A DNA stretch of 64,000 nucleotides from Macrotis lagotis (GCF_037893015.1 NC_133658.1:142085822-142149821); one strand, 5' to 3'; shown: positions 10,490 through 21,870, numbered from the stretch's first letter. Program-made: numbers and translations. The notes: generated from the letters alone by a model not told the origin.

Positions 10490-10895
10490 CACATGTGATA
10501 CAAAGAGGATCAGTTTTGGGGTCAGAGTACTGAGTTTGAATTCTGAAAACTTCTTGCTGTTATTCAGTCATTTTCAATTTTCTTGGCAAAGACACTGCAG
10601 TGGTTTGCCATTTCCTTCAGCATCTCATCTGACAAATGAAGAAACTGAGGAAATAGGGTTAAGTGACTTGCTCAGGGTCATACAACTAGTAAATGTCTGA
10701 GGTCAGATTTGAACTCGGGGAAAACAAGCCTTTCTGATTTCAGGCCCTGCTCTCTATCCATGGGGATACTTATTAGAAATATGAACATGAGCAAGTGAGA
10801 CCTTTTGTTTGTCTCTTTTTAAATTTGAAAAATTAGGAGGTTAGATTAAATGAAGTCCCAATTCCCTTCTAATTCTAAATCCTATAATCCTAGTT
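10490..10895 (+). repeat. MIR split by a type B SINE
   Basis: The sense MIR 5' part at 10490-10550 (ggggtcagagtactgagttt) continues at 10765-10895 (catgagcaagtgagac, ggaggttagattaaatgaag). The interval is the SINE listed next. Confidence 0.6.
10554..10763 (-). mobile_element. Type B SINE inserted in MIR
   Basis: Antisense order: tgttattcagtcattttcaa (RTE tail), cttggcaaagacactgcagt, gaagaaactgaggaaatagg, CORE, and head remnant tgctctctatcca. Confidence 0.88.
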
Positions 10896-10899
10896 CAAA

Positions 10900-11490
10900 G
10901 TCTAGAGATGATCTCATGGTGTGTTGTTTTTTGTCCATGATAAATGCTTAAGAAAAGTGCAAAGCAAATGGCTGGAAGGAAAAGGAAAGTTTTCAAGCAA
11001 AGGGACTCATTGAGCTGGACTGCTGAAAGAAATAAATGAATTTCTTTTAAAAATTCCCTTCTTGGCCTTTCCCTACCCCTTGACAGAGAATAGAGAACTA
11101 AGAGTAGGTAATATTGCTTAGAGACTTTTAAAAAAGATATTGTTAGTTTTGCTGAATTTCCTTTTTTTTATTCTGGAAAATGGGGAGGAGATACATTGGG
11201 GAATATAGTTTATATAAAATAAAATTAATTTTAAAAAGGATAGAATTTTTTTTTTCAGCAGGCAAGGGAGTGGAGGGAAAAGAACATTTTAGCATCTTTA
11301 TTACCTGTCTATATCTCTAAGATCACTTAGTTCCAAATTAACCACAAGCACATATTCATTCTCTCAGTCTCTCTCTGTCTTCCTCTATTTCTGTATGTAT
11401 ACATATGTATGTATGTATAGTTTATACACATATATGTGCATATAACTATGTATATATATATATATACACATGGATATTCTGTTAATCCTG
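10900..11490. other. Intergenic, A+T rich, with TATG/TA microsatellite
   Basis: No gene. The simple repeat at about 11395-11470 mixes tatg and ta units. The rest is unrecognised. Confidence 0.55.
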
Positions 11491-11494
11491 TTAA

Positions 11495-11870
11495 TAACTA
11501 GTAATTAATAATACCTTAAATTTACAGAGTGTTTTAAATTGTTTCGTTTTGTCTTTATAACAACCCTAGAAGGTAGGTGTTGTTATCCCTATTTTATAGA
11601 TAAGGAAACTGAAATAAAGAAAGATTAATAAAAATAAATAAAATAATAAATTTTAACATTTATGTAGCACTTACTAGGTATCAGGTATTGTGCTATGCAG
11701 TTTGATTGTTGATTTTCACCACATGTTGATTTTCACAACAATCCTGGGAGATCAGTGCCAATATTCCCATTTTGCAGATGAGGAAACTGAGGCAAACAGA
11801 AGTTAAGGAACTTGCCCAGGATCACACATCTAGGAATTATTTTAGGGCAGATTTGGGCTTACAAAAGAAT
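11495..11870 (-). repeat. Two tandem antisense MIRs
   Basis: First at about 11500-11640 (tattttatagataaggaaac). Second at about 11655-11870, nearly complete (gcagatgaggaaactgaggc, aacttgcccaggatcacaca). Confidence 0.8.
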
Positions 11871-11949
11871 TAATGTATATTTTTCTGTATACATTTATAT
11901 GTCTATAATTAATAGTCATGTTGACCTCAATATGAGAAAGAGATTAAAA

Positions 11950-12720
11950 AGGAAACTAATTTCATCATAGTATTCTTATAGGACTCTCCTAAGGAAAAAC
12001 TTCCCCAAGCCAAACCGATTAGCATACCTGCCAGGGTGCAGGGAGATGTTAAATGTTTTGTCCAGGGTCTTCTAGTCAGAATTGTGTCAGACCACTTTAA
12101 TTGTGGGGAATTCTTTAATCCGTGCCTTCCTGAATTCTCAACCCTGCTTCGACCGGCAGAGCATTCATGCACACTTGTCAGTTTAATTAAAGATCTAAAG
12201 AGGCTTCACTTTTAGATTCTTCTGGAAAGCTTTGAGGCTTAGGCTGGAGCTTTGCCAATGGTCAGAGGGGCATCAGAGGTCAAGGAGCTCCCTGAAGTGA
12301 GCAGCAGAAGGACTTATCTTACTTCAGAGGTGTGGCTGTCCTACCCATGCCAGAGTCTGAAGGCCCCAGGGCAGATCCTCCTCATTGTCCTTCTCCCTTC
12401 CTGAGCACTCCCAGGAGTCCAGGAGCCGTCTTCTAGTCAGACTGGGAAAACGTGCTGTGGTCATCATCCCGGGGAGATAGTTGCAGCCTTAATTCACTCT
12501 ATTGTCAGGATCTTCTTGGCTAACAAATAGAGGAAAAGGTCTGTTCAAGCATTTCCTGACTACAGGAGCCATGTGCTTCCATTAATTCTTTTCCCTGAGT
12601 CAAGCTGTCTCCATCAAGCTGGGGTCTTAATATGTCGTTCCAGAGATGGGGCGTTTTCAGGAGCTAATTTTACCCACTCTACTTGATGCCTGTCCGGGAC
12701 TATTCTCTATGTATATAGTA
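11950..12720. other. Repeat-free, G+C-richer block; candidate conserved non-coding element
   Basis: About 770 bases with no recognisable transposon, flanked by MIRs on both sides. It contains homeodomain-type cores (gtttaattaaag at about 12181) and long non-repetitive G+C-balanced sequence. No credible ORF and no splice-bounded exon were recognised. A regulatory role is inferred only from its unusual composition. Confidence 0.35.
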
Positions 12721-12794
12721 CCCAAAATGATGAGGCGTTAAAACTTTAGAATACTGTTTATAGATACTAGAAAAACAATTCTAAACAGTGTATC

Positions 12795-13090
12795 ATTAAA
12801 AATAAAGACCTGGGTAAAAATGCTTCATCTGACACATACTGTTTTTCTATCCCTGATCAGACTCAGTTTACATATCTGTTAAATAACTAAAACAAGTTTC
12901 TTTGGCACTTCAGAAGTTATAAAGTACTTGTATCACAGTAACCTTGTGTAATAGTACAAATATTATTTTCTTGATCATACAGATGAAGAAATAAGCATGA
13001 AAGGGTAAATGAATTTGCCCACAATCTGTAAGTTATTAAAGAAACAAAGCCATCCTAATTTTATATGCAATGCCCTAATGATTATACCAT
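12795..13090. repeat. Decayed MIR pair
   Basis: A sense MIR remnant (about 12800-12895) is followed by an antisense one (about 12900-13090, catacagatgaagaaataag). Confidence 0.45.
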
Positions 13091-13184
13091 TTTAATAGTT
13101 TTGATGCGACCTGACTCATGAGTTATTTTGTTCAGTTCTCTGCAAACTTTAAGGCACTATAAAAAGATGAATGGAGAAATACAT

Positions 13185-13512
13185 ATATTAGAGTTATTCC
13201 AAAGTGGAGCAGTATTGAGCCCTTACTATGGGTCAGAACTGGTTCTAGTAGCTTGTAATTGCTTTTCTGTGGTTTTCAGCCATATCCAAATCTTTCTGAC
13301 CACATTTGGGGGTTTTCTTGGCAAAGATATTGGAGTGACTTGCTATATTCTTCTCCAATTAATTTTATAGATGAGGAAACTGAGGCAAATAAAGCTAAGT
13401 GACTTGCCCAAGGTCACACAACTAGTAAGTGTCTGACTCTAGAGCTGAACTCAGGAAGATGAGTCTTCCTGACTCCTGGCCCAATGCTCTGTGAACTATG
13501 GCAGCACCTGTC
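13185..13512 (-). mobile_element. Type B SINE, with a MIR remnant at its left
   Basis: The antisense type B SINE runs from about 13262 (cttggcaaagatattggagt; gaggaaactgaggcaaataa; gacttgcccaaggtcacaca) to its head at about 13512. The 70 bases before it look like antisense MIR (gagcccttactatgggtcag). Confidence 0.82.
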
Positions 13513-13569
13513 TACTTTATTATTCCTATCTCCTAGTTGATGATTGAAAAATAAAAATGAAATGATCCT

Positions 13570-14420
13570 CAGGGAACTTACATTTCATTACGGAAAATCA
13601 ATACTCACAGATATACTCACAAATCTACACAGAATAAATGAGAAGTAAACGGGGGTGGGCAGGGCGAAGAGAGATCAGGAAAAGTCTCCTATACAAAGTC
13701 TTATTTCAACTGTTATTGTTCTCTTTTGCCCTTCATTTTTGAAGAGGACAAAAGTTAGGATGATTGGTGATGGCCCAGATGCAATGGATGACCTTAGCAT
13801 CTTTGATGTCTGACCAAATTCTGAGAGTTCTATAGTCCATGCTTCCACCTCTTTCACAGCTATTGGAACAAATTGTATTTATCTACCCATTCCACCAGGT
13901 TTTGAAAGTCTTCACAACCCCCTCCTCAACTCACTGATGGGTTTGAGGCCTGCCAGTTACCCTTAACTTTCTGTGAAGGTTTATAGTGTGACTACTAGGC
14001 ATGCTACAGTTTCTTGGAACCACAATTCCACCAAAAGTGGATGAACATCCTTGGAAAGGTCTCAGCAAGACCTTCATGCCAAAGATGCAGAACCTCCATG
14101 AGCACCCTGTGCCCCCTAGCTCAGTTGTACTTCAAAAAAATCTAGGGATTCTACAAGAAAGAGATGAAGAGTGAGAACATTTCAAGCACAGGACACAACA
14201 GGGCCATGATATGAGTGTGGTACTTGAAATTTCATTTAAATGGAACAGTAAACAGAGCAATGTACTTGGACTATGGAGTAGGCAGTGATATATTTTCAGT
14301 TTGGGAAGATAGGGCTAGATTCAAACAGGGAAAGAATTAAAATGCTAGCCAGAAGAGTTTGCATTTTATCTTATAGGTAATAGTGGGCATGGATCTCTTA
14401 AGCAAGTGAATATTATATTC
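13570..14420 (-). repeat. L2 fragment split by another repeat
   Basis: Antisense L2 at 13570-13695 (cagggaacttacatttcatt) resumes at about 14160-14420 (catttcaagcacaggacaca; gcattttatcttataggtaa). The middle holds the repeat listed next. Confidence 0.6.
13700..14140 (-). repeat. Marsupial repeat related to the type C SINE tail, copy 1
   Basis: Shares ordered blocks with 35645-36160: gcatctttgatgtctgacca, then the ggaacaaattgta region, then tgatgggtttgaggcctgcc. Its left end (gcccttcatttttgaagagg) resembles the antisense end of type C SINEs. No coding capacity seen. I cannot name the family with certainty. Confidence 0.6.
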
Positions 14421-15515
14421 AGCCTGAGGAAAGGGGCCACTCTTCCTCAGCTAGTATTTCTTTCTTCTCCCCTACCTCCAATCCCCTTATCAGATGGTCT
14501 TTAAGTAAAGGAAGGATGGTTATTTGTTGGGGAGACTAAAGAGAAAATTCTTGTTCAAATTCCAATTCAATTGGTTGTTTTTGAAGTCCTTCTAACTCAC
14601 AAATTCTGTGAATGCTTGATGGGATCGTTACAAGAAAAGTTATTTTGAAAAACTTTTCCTTTACACAAAAAAACCCCACAAAAGCTGTCACGCTTTCCTC
14701 CATCTGCTGCAAAATTCATATTATAAAAGAATGTCAGTTGTTTGGGGAGATGATCTACATTTCTGATGGGGCAAGGAAACAGAAATATTGGGTTTAAGCC
14801 TTGAGGCTTCTCAAGGATAAAAAAGAATCCATTCACTGAATTTCACAGCCAATGAGAATTCTCTATCTTTGATTCTGACATAAAGGTTGGAATCAGAATG
14901 TACTGAAATTTCTTAAGCCTTTGAATGAGGTTAGGAGAAAAAGCAGAAAGATGCACCTGTCTTCTCCTTCACTTTGTTCCACTCAAGATTTAAACAGAGA
15001 CTAACTCTTTCAGCAGGGTCATTTTACATACAAAATAGCAAACAAATTGCTTGAACCCAGTTGTTTTTTTTTTCTCCAGGCATGTGAACTAAATTGAGGG
15101 GGCTGGTGGGTATTAACACCTGATGTAAGGTAGGTTTTGGCTTCCTGATAGCAGTGTCCAGTCAGATTCAGCCCTCCAGTTTAATGATGCTGCTAGCTTG
15201 TATTTATAGAGCACTTTATAACTCCTGTCTTATAAACCATTATAACCCCAACTCCTATTTGGTTCATTTGTTTACTATGTAGCACATCTTGATTCAATTC
15301 TGATTAGATTTGGTCCTTTCCTCTAGTTTAGGAGTTCTTAATTTTGTTTTTGACATGGACCCCTTTGGTATGTTTCTGAAAATTATGAACCTTGTTAGGG
15401 ATGGTAGGCCTGATGCTTTCAGCCTTGTTAATTCTGGAGTGATTTGGCTAGGAAATGAGGTACTCATGAATCTTTGTGTTCTGGACTAAAGGAGACTTGC
15501 TTAACTCTATATAGT
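14420..15515. other. Intergenic, mostly unrecognised
   Basis: No gene. About 15315-15400 (ggagttcttaattttgtttt, then gacatggacccctttggtat) resembles the end of an ancient hAT-type element. The rest shows no repeat signature. Confidence 0.45.
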
Positions 15516-15519
15516 AAAG

Positions 15520-16075
15520 GGGCAGTTAGGTGACACAATGGATAAAACACCACACCTTGAGTCAGAGAGATGGGACTTCAAATCTGTCCTCAGACACTTA
15601 TTAGTTTTATAGGGTAGCGTGGTGGTCCAGTGGATAAAGTACCAGTCCTAGAGTCAGGAAAACCTGAGTTCAAATCTGCTCTCAGACACTTAACACTAGT
15701 GTTAAGTGTGTAACCTTGGGCTTAACCCAATTGCCTTGCATCCAGGGCCATCTCCAATCATCCTGATTCATATCTGAATTCCAGATGCTCTGGAGGAGAA
15801 AGTAAGATTTTGTACAGTAACCCCTAGCTCAAATCCAATTCATGTGCTTTTCATAACATCAATGGCCTTCTTCAAAAATGAAGGACAAACATTAGCTTAC
15901 ATGATCCCAGGCACGTCATTTATTGCTGTTTGCCTAAGTTTTCTTATCTGTAAAATGATAGAGAAGGAAATGGCAAGCCATTCCAGTATCTTTGCCAACC
16001 ACCCCCTCACCCCCAGAAAACTCTAAGTGGGGTCATGCAGAGTTGGACACTACTGAGCAACATCAATATAGCAAA
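15520..16075 (+). mobile_element. Type B SINE split by a type C SINE
   Basis: The head and first part of the CORE are at 15520-15610 (ggggcagttaggtgacacaa). The remainder is at 15892-16075 (ttatctgtaaaatgatagag; gtcatgcagagttggacact; RTE-like tail). Insertion interrupted the CORE at cttattag. Confidence 0.87.
15611..15891 (+). mobile_element. Type C SINE nested in type B
   Basis: Head agggtagcgtggtggtccag, CORE, then the type C tail (ccagggccatctccaatcat; caaatccaattcatgtgctt; gaaggacaaacat). It is bounded by imperfect repeats ttagttttat and ttagcttaca. Confidence 0.85.
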
Positions 16076-16079
16076 GATA

Positions 16080-17035
16080 CCCAATAAGGATACAGTGGCA
16101 CTTGGTTTCTATAGATATGACCATATACAGCTGATTAGCAGGGCAGGTGTGGTGACTAACTTCAGTAGTCTTCAGATATTCACCAAGTCAAAAAAACCAG
16201 ATTGCCTCCACAGTGGGTGAAATTTATATCCTCTTAGGTGACCAGAAAGCTTCTCTTAAGAGAGGTGGATGCCAATCAGTTCTAACGGAATAAATGTGTT
16301 TTCTTTAATGGAAAATTAATCCCTATTATTATGGAGAAGGGGTAGATATTAATCTATCAAAGTCTTCCTCAAAAAATCATTATTTAATTTACAATGATAG
16401 TAAATTCTAAATTTCAATTAGAGATTGTTTTTTAAAAAGATAACTTTTTTTTTTTCTTATCCAAGTTCACAAATGCCCTGAATACTAGTCATGAAACTTT
16501 TAGGGGTTTTGAACACAAGTTAGGGACTTCTGCTGAAGAGAGATGAAGGGGGACACATAGGCAAAAACAAATTGAATGATAAATCCATACATGGGTCCAT
16601 GAGCACTAAAATCATTCTACCAGTCTGGCTTATTTCTGACTGGTGTATTCATATTTGTTAATTCTAGAATGGGTTTCTTATCAAGCGAGAGCATCTTCCT
16701 TTGTTAATTTCTAATTATAAAACTGTAGAAGTCTCAGTGATTAGAAATTACTAAAGTTGCTCTGCCATACTGATTGAGCTGACCAATTCCTAGCTAGGTT
16801 TCATGCCTATTGTGGCATGACTAGAATCACGACAAAATGAATGTGGGTAGCCATGTCACAGACTGGCACATCATCTTGCTGTATCCTTTGTTTCGATATT
16901 AATATATTAATCAGGGAAGTTCCTTGTGAAAATGAGCTAGCTCTCTATTCCTTAAATCAAAACAAATTGGTACAGATGATAAAGAACCATCCTTCCAAGA
17001 ATCCCATCAAATAAAAACAATCTTCAGGCTGAGGT
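16080..17035. other. Intergenic, no recognised repeat
   Basis: Nearly 1 kb without a SINE or MIR that I can identify, and no credible ORF. Confidence 0.5.
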
Positions 17036-17330
17036 AATTCGAAGAGATTGGATTAGGTATCAGAAAAACTACATCTTAAAATAGAGCTCTTTTAATTACT
17101 CTGGATCAAGTTCTTTGTTTCTGACCTTCATTCTTTTATATGTAAGATAGAGGGAAGGAAGTGGATCAATACTTTGAGCTAAACATCCTATTATCCAGTT
17201 ATAGATGAAGAAATAGTCTCTGAGAGGTAGTGACTTCTCTAAAAGGTAATGGGTTTATGGGTTATGTTTAACAACCAACTCTCAGAAAACTGAATTATGA
17301 ATATTAGATAGACAATCAATGAAATGGTAT
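17036..17330 (+). repeat. MIR remnant and copy 1 of a 210-base local duplication
   Basis: A sense MIR-like stretch (17040-17160) leads into 17114-17323. That segment recurs at 19777-19986 with about 12 differences in 210 bases. Shared private sequence includes gtaagatagagggaag and aaaggtaatgggtttatggg. Confidence 0.85.
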
Positions 17331-18007
17331 CTCAAACCATGATTTGTAAGGTTTACTGATTTCTGAGATGAAATGCCCCCCCACTGAAAATTTAACAAAT
17401 CATTTCTCCAGAACCAATTCAAGCTATCTCTTACAAACTCCCAGCCCTGAATTTGGATCAGACTTCTGACTCCTGGACAGTGGTCTCCCTATAATAGGAA
17501 TCTGCTCTTAGGCCACAGCTGTTAGTACTGTTTGTATAGTTATTTCAAGCAGGTTGCAAGGTACTGTTTCACTGGAGTTCCCACGATTCTCAAGAACAGA
17601 TTACAGGGAAAAAAAAAAAAAGAATAGATTACAGAGATCTCAAAACCTCTTTTCATTCACTCAGGAATTTTTAGTATGATAGGTAAAGGAAAGAGGATTA
17701 TTGCTCTACCCAGCACCACCTTTTCTCAGTTTGTTTTGTCATAGGATTACAAAACTTTACCAGTAAGTTACTTCACTGTACTGCAAGGTGATAATTTTTG
17801 ATCAAACATGGAAGGACTAAAATGAAAAAAACAAAACAAAACAAAACAACCTCTGTGAAGTTTTCCATTGCCAAAGCTAAAGTAAACTTGATTCATACCA
17901 AGAGATAACAAATTCTAGAAATAGCTACTATGCCATACCAAATGTCATCCATTATCTTTAGGAGAACATTGTAAGACTTGCTTCTGCTATAAACAAACAG
18001 TAGTACC
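17331..18007. other. Intergenic with (AAACA)n run
   Basis: No gene. A simple repeat of aaac/aaaac units lies at about 17823-17850. The rest is unrecognised. Confidence 0.5.
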
Positions 18008-18069
18008 TCCCCCCCCCCCCGAAAGAAAGAAAGAAAAGAAAAGAAAAGAAAAGAAAAGAAAAGAAAAAA
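18008..18069. repeat. Poly-C followed by (GAAA)n/(AAGAA)n
   Basis: A run of about 13 C is followed by a 49-base purine tract of gaaa and aagaa units. Confidence 0.97.
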
Positions 18070-18282
18070 ATGAAATTCAATGTCAAGGTCATGGAAATCA
18101 CTGGATATCATTCAATTGCAATTCTGGAAAAATACTAAAATTGCTTGGATAGACTTAAAGTTTTATCAAGAATGAGGGATCCCCAAACGATGAGTATCAG
18201 CAGTTTATATATGCTAGATTACTGATCGACATTAGTTTTCAAAATTGAAAAAAAAAAGCAATATTGGGCTATTTTTGCCAAA

Positions 18283-18522
18283 GGCAGCTAGGTGGTGCAG
18301 TAGCTAGATTCTAAGCCTAAAGTCAAGAAGACCTGAATTCAAATCAGTCTTAGATAATTACTGGTTGTATAATCCTAGGCAAGTCACTTAACCCTGTTTG
18401 CCTCAATTTCTTTATCCGTAAAGTGAACTAGAAAAGGAAACAGTAAGCCACTCTAGTTGCCCAAAAAAACCCAACATACCAAATGGTATCGCAAAAGGTC
18501 AGACTTGACTGAAACTACTTTA
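18283..18522 (+). mobile_element. Type B SINE
   Basis: ggcagctaggtggtgcagta head, CORE, gtttgcctcaatttctttat, and an RTE-like tail (caaaaggtcagacttgactg). Confidence 0.88.
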
Positions 18523-18689
18523 CAAGAGTTTTGCAAAAATAAATAAAAATAGTTCCAAAATAAATCCCTTATATTGTTGCCCTGACATCTATAAAGATAG
18601 GGTGAGTTATTCCATAATTATCATTCATATTCCTACAGTCATTTACAATCGGAAGAGTTTTCTTTGAATAGCCCAAAAGTGAGTAGAAG

Positions 18690-18840
18690 GATGATCATTA
18701 CTATCAGCAATTTACAGATGAAGAAACTAAGGCTTATAGAGATGATAAGAATCATCAAAAGATATACAACCAATATGACTGAGGCAAGATTCAAAAAACA
18801 GTGTTCTAAATCCAAATAATGCTCTCTTTCTAATATACCA
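18690..18840 (-). repeat. MIR fossil
   Basis: Antisense: caatttacagatgaagaaac followed by a degraded CORE. Flanking A+T-rich sequence up to 19060 is unrecognised. Confidence 0.6.
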
Positions 18841-19073
18841 CATTACTTCTCACAATACTAATATACCTGCTGTAAATAATACCTTATTTGTGAACTTGAG
18901 AGTTTTTATCTTGCAAGTTGACAAATTAATGCATAATAATCAGTAACTTTGTATTTTAAAGTGCTTCTTAATCATTCAGTGATATACATAATTATGTATA
19001 TGCTTATTTTTGTGTAACAAAAACATTGTACATATCTGCACACATAGGCATTTATGTATATAAATACATAGAC

Positions 19074-19231
19074 TGGGGTGGCTAGGTGGCACAGTGGATA
19101 AAGCACGGGCCCTGGAGTCAGGAGTACCTGGGTTCAAATCCGACCTCAAACACTTAATAATGACCTAGCCGTGTGGCCTTGGGCAAATCACTTAACCCAA
19201 TTTGCCTTGCAAAAATAAATAAACAAATAAG
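19074..19231 (+). mobile_element. Type A SINE, full length, perfect target duplication
   Basis: Starts tggggtggctaggtggcaca, keeps the CORE (cctagccgtgtggccttggg) and ends ttgccttgcaaaaat with an A-rich tail. The 13-base repeat taaatacatagac is perfect (19061-19073 and 19232-19244). This looks like one of the younger insertions in the window. Confidence 0.95.
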
Positions 19232-19334
19232 TAAATACATAGACCTACATCTTCCTGTAGGCACACATGACATGGTATGAATATGCACGCATATGCATGC
19301 CTATATATATATATACATGGTATGTTAGATGGCA

Positions 19335-19773
19335 GAGAGGCAGCTATGTGGTACAGTGAATAGAGTACTGGGTCTGGAGTCAAGAAGACTCTTCTTCCTC
19401 AGTCAAATCTGGCCTCAGATACTTATTAGCTGTGTGACCCGGGGCAAGTTACTTGAGCCTTATATGATGAAATTTCCTCAGCTGTAAACGAAGCTGAGGA
19501 GAAGGAGACATCAAACTATTCAGGGTCTTTGCTAAGAAAATCCCAAATGGGGGCAACTAGGTGGTGCAGTGGATAGAGTACCAGCCCTGGAGTCAGGAGG
19601 ACCTGAATTCAAATCCATTTTCAGACACATAATAATTGCCTAGTTGTATAACCTTAGGCAAATCACTTAACCCTACTGTCTTGTAAAAAAAAAAAAAAAA
19701 CTAAAAAAGAAAAAAGAAACCCCCAAATGGAGTTACAAAGTGTCAAACATGACCAAGAATGAATGAACAATGA
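19335..19773 (+). mobile_element. Type B SINE split by a type A SINE
   Basis: Head gaggcagctatgtggtacag, CORE and middle block to 19550. The last RTE-like part resumes at 19731 (agttacaaagtgtcaaacat) and ends near 19773. The interruption lies inside the conserved cccaaatgg of the tail. Confidence 0.88.
19551..19721 (+). mobile_element. Type A SINE nested in type B
   Basis: gggcaactaggtggtgcagt to cttgtaaaaaaa with an A-rich tail, flanked by cccaaatgg on both sides (19542-19550 and 19722-19730). This dates type A insertion after type B here. Confidence 0.92.
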
Positions 19774-19776
19774 AAA

Positions 19777-19986
19777 TTTGTTTCTGACCTTCTTTTCCTT
19801 TATATGTAAGATAGAGGGAAGTAAGTGGATCAATACTTTGAGCTATCATCCTATTACCCAGTTATACATGAAGAAATAGTCTCTGAGAGGTAGTGACTTC
19901 TCTAAAAGGTAATGGGTTTATGGGTAATGTTTAACAACCAACTCTCAGAAATCTGAATTATAAATGTTATATAGACAATCAATGAA
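19777..19986 (+). repeat. Copy 2 of the 210-base local duplication
   Basis: Same orientation as 17114-17323 and of equal length. Its left edge abuts the tail of the preceding type B SINE. No homology extends beyond either edge. Confidence 0.9.
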
Positions 19987-20029
19987 GTATTTATACTTCA
20001 GCCAAGGAAAGAGGGCAAGTAGTTTTACA

Positions 20030-20190
20030 TTTGTGTAGTGGACAGAAGACTAACCTTGTAGTCAAGGTTTTGATCTATATTGTCTGTATTTTCATGGTCA
20101 AATCATTGAATATAGCTGAATTTTCTCAAATTTCTTATATGTAAAATACCAGCAATACCAACCTCACAGGATCATTTCAAAGAACATTTA
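20030..20190 (+). repeat. MIR fossil
   Basis: Decayed sense MIR: agtggacagaagactaacct, then aatttcttatatgtaaaata. Confidence 0.5.
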
Positions 20191-20669
20191 CAAAGGATCA
20201 CACATGATGCAGAGGTTGAAAAAAAAAGAGTGATGATATTAAAAATAAATCCTTCAAAATACACTTGGATCAAATTCTTCTATTTTTTTTTTTTTGGTTA
20301 CTCAGTGACTTCAATGAAAAGCTCACAATAAATGAAAGCCATGAGAGATATAATGGGAGAACATTGAACAAGTATAACAAATGAAAGAGACCAAGCATCT
20401 CTAGACTTCATAAAAGCCATATGCTTATAGGTCATGAATAATTTAAGAAAAGACTCAGAAAAAGCTGCTGCTCAATACTAAATATCACAAAAAATGAAAT
20501 TAAATATATATTAATTGACTGGAAATTATTCTTTACTGATGTGGGAGTCAGTCCTGAATCAACTGTTTTGTGTACATTTAAATTACTAACTTGTTATAAC
20601 AAAGATTAAAATGAATCACACTCTAGAAGAAAGTATAAACATGAGAATAAGCCTTGATACACAACTGAG
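20191..20669. other. Intergenic, A+T rich
   Basis: No gene or clear repeat. Confidence 0.5.
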
Positions 20670-20681
20670 ACAACTCAAATC

Positions 20682-20858
20682 TATTATTATTATTATTTAT
20701 TATTATTATTATTATTATTATTTTTAGGTTTTCGCAAGGCAATGGGGTTAAGTGGCTTGCCCAAGGCCACACGGCTAGGTAATTATTAAGTGTCTGAGAC
20801 CGGATTTGAACCCAGGTACTCCTGACTCCAGGGCCAGTGCTTTATCCACTGCTCTAAA
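20682..20858 (-). mobile_element. Type A SINE, 5'-truncated, with (TTA)n-expanded tail
   Basis: The antisense tail is a (TTA)n microsatellite (20683-20722), then ttcgcaaggcaatggggtta, CORE, and tttatccactg where the head stops inside the A box. Target repeat acaactcaaatc lies at 20670-20681 and 20859-20870. The microsatellite probably grew from the SINE tail. Confidence 0.9.
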
Positions 20859-21087
20859 ACAACTCAAATCGGATCTATTTATATAAGGTATTCATGCTTA
20901 AAATAGGATAGAAATGAAAAAAAGTAACAAGACACAGACTATATTTCATTGAAAGAGTCCAAGTATACCCAGAGGGAATCTATGCTCCAGTTAAGCTAGA
21001 TAATTAAGGGATTCATTCATAAGATTTCTGATATCAAGAAAGATACCCAATGATGGTGGGAGGGATCTTGTTTCAAACTATTATTTG

Positions 21088-21165
21088 TGTGTGTGTGTGT
21101 GTGTATATATATACTATATATATATGTGTGTGTATATATATATATACTATATATATGAAAGTATG
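21088..21165. repeat. (GT)n(TA)n compound microsatellite
   Basis: Alternating gt and ta runs. Confidence 0.95.
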
Positions 21166-21689
21166 TATAAATATTTGCTTAAATCCTTTCATCATTTTTC
21201 CTCTCAGGTATGTCAGAGAGAAAGAAGGAATAATGCATCATCTTACAATTGTAGGACATAGTCTTCTTCATTATTAAGTGAAAACAAATATAGATTACTG
21301 GTACCTGGAGGGTAGATATTATTTCTTATTCACTATTTTTTCTCCTATGGCAACTAGTGCAGGATTTTATACCCAGTTTCTAAATAAACATTTACTCAAT
21401 TTTGGAAAATGAAGATGGGACTAATATCAGATGGAGACTTTTATTCCCACTCTTCTAGGGAAAGTTAAAGAAACTCAAAAAATCACTATCAAATGGTCCT
21501 TCCATGTAATAACAATAAAAAAAAATTTCACCAAATATCCAACAAAATTTCCCTACAGTAACTGAACTGAAAATGCTTTAAAATTTTTTTAAAAAATAAA
21601 AGAATCCTTAGCTATAATAGGAAAACAAATCAATTTTTAAGAAGATTTTCTATAAAAATAACCACCTCTCACATATCCCAAATGATTCC

Positions 21690-21870
21690 CTTAGGTCAGC
21701 GAAAGATACAGTTTGCTAAAAATCACTGGAGAGGCCAACTTATTTGCAGATGTTAAAGAAGATTCTTTGTCAGCCATCCCATCCAGTTTGCTGATGGTGC
21801 TGATTTTGGGGGCTCTGCTCTGTATTAAAAATAGCTTTATTCTGCTGACCATGTTCATATGCAAAGGGAG
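21690..21870. other. Candidate regulatory block with MEF2-type site
   Basis: Repeat-free stretch carrying a perfect YTA(A/T)4TAR match, ttaaaaatag (21825-21834), and an E-box-like cagatg near 21748. Function is inferred. Flanks (21166-21689) are A+T rich and unrecognised. Confidence 0.35.
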
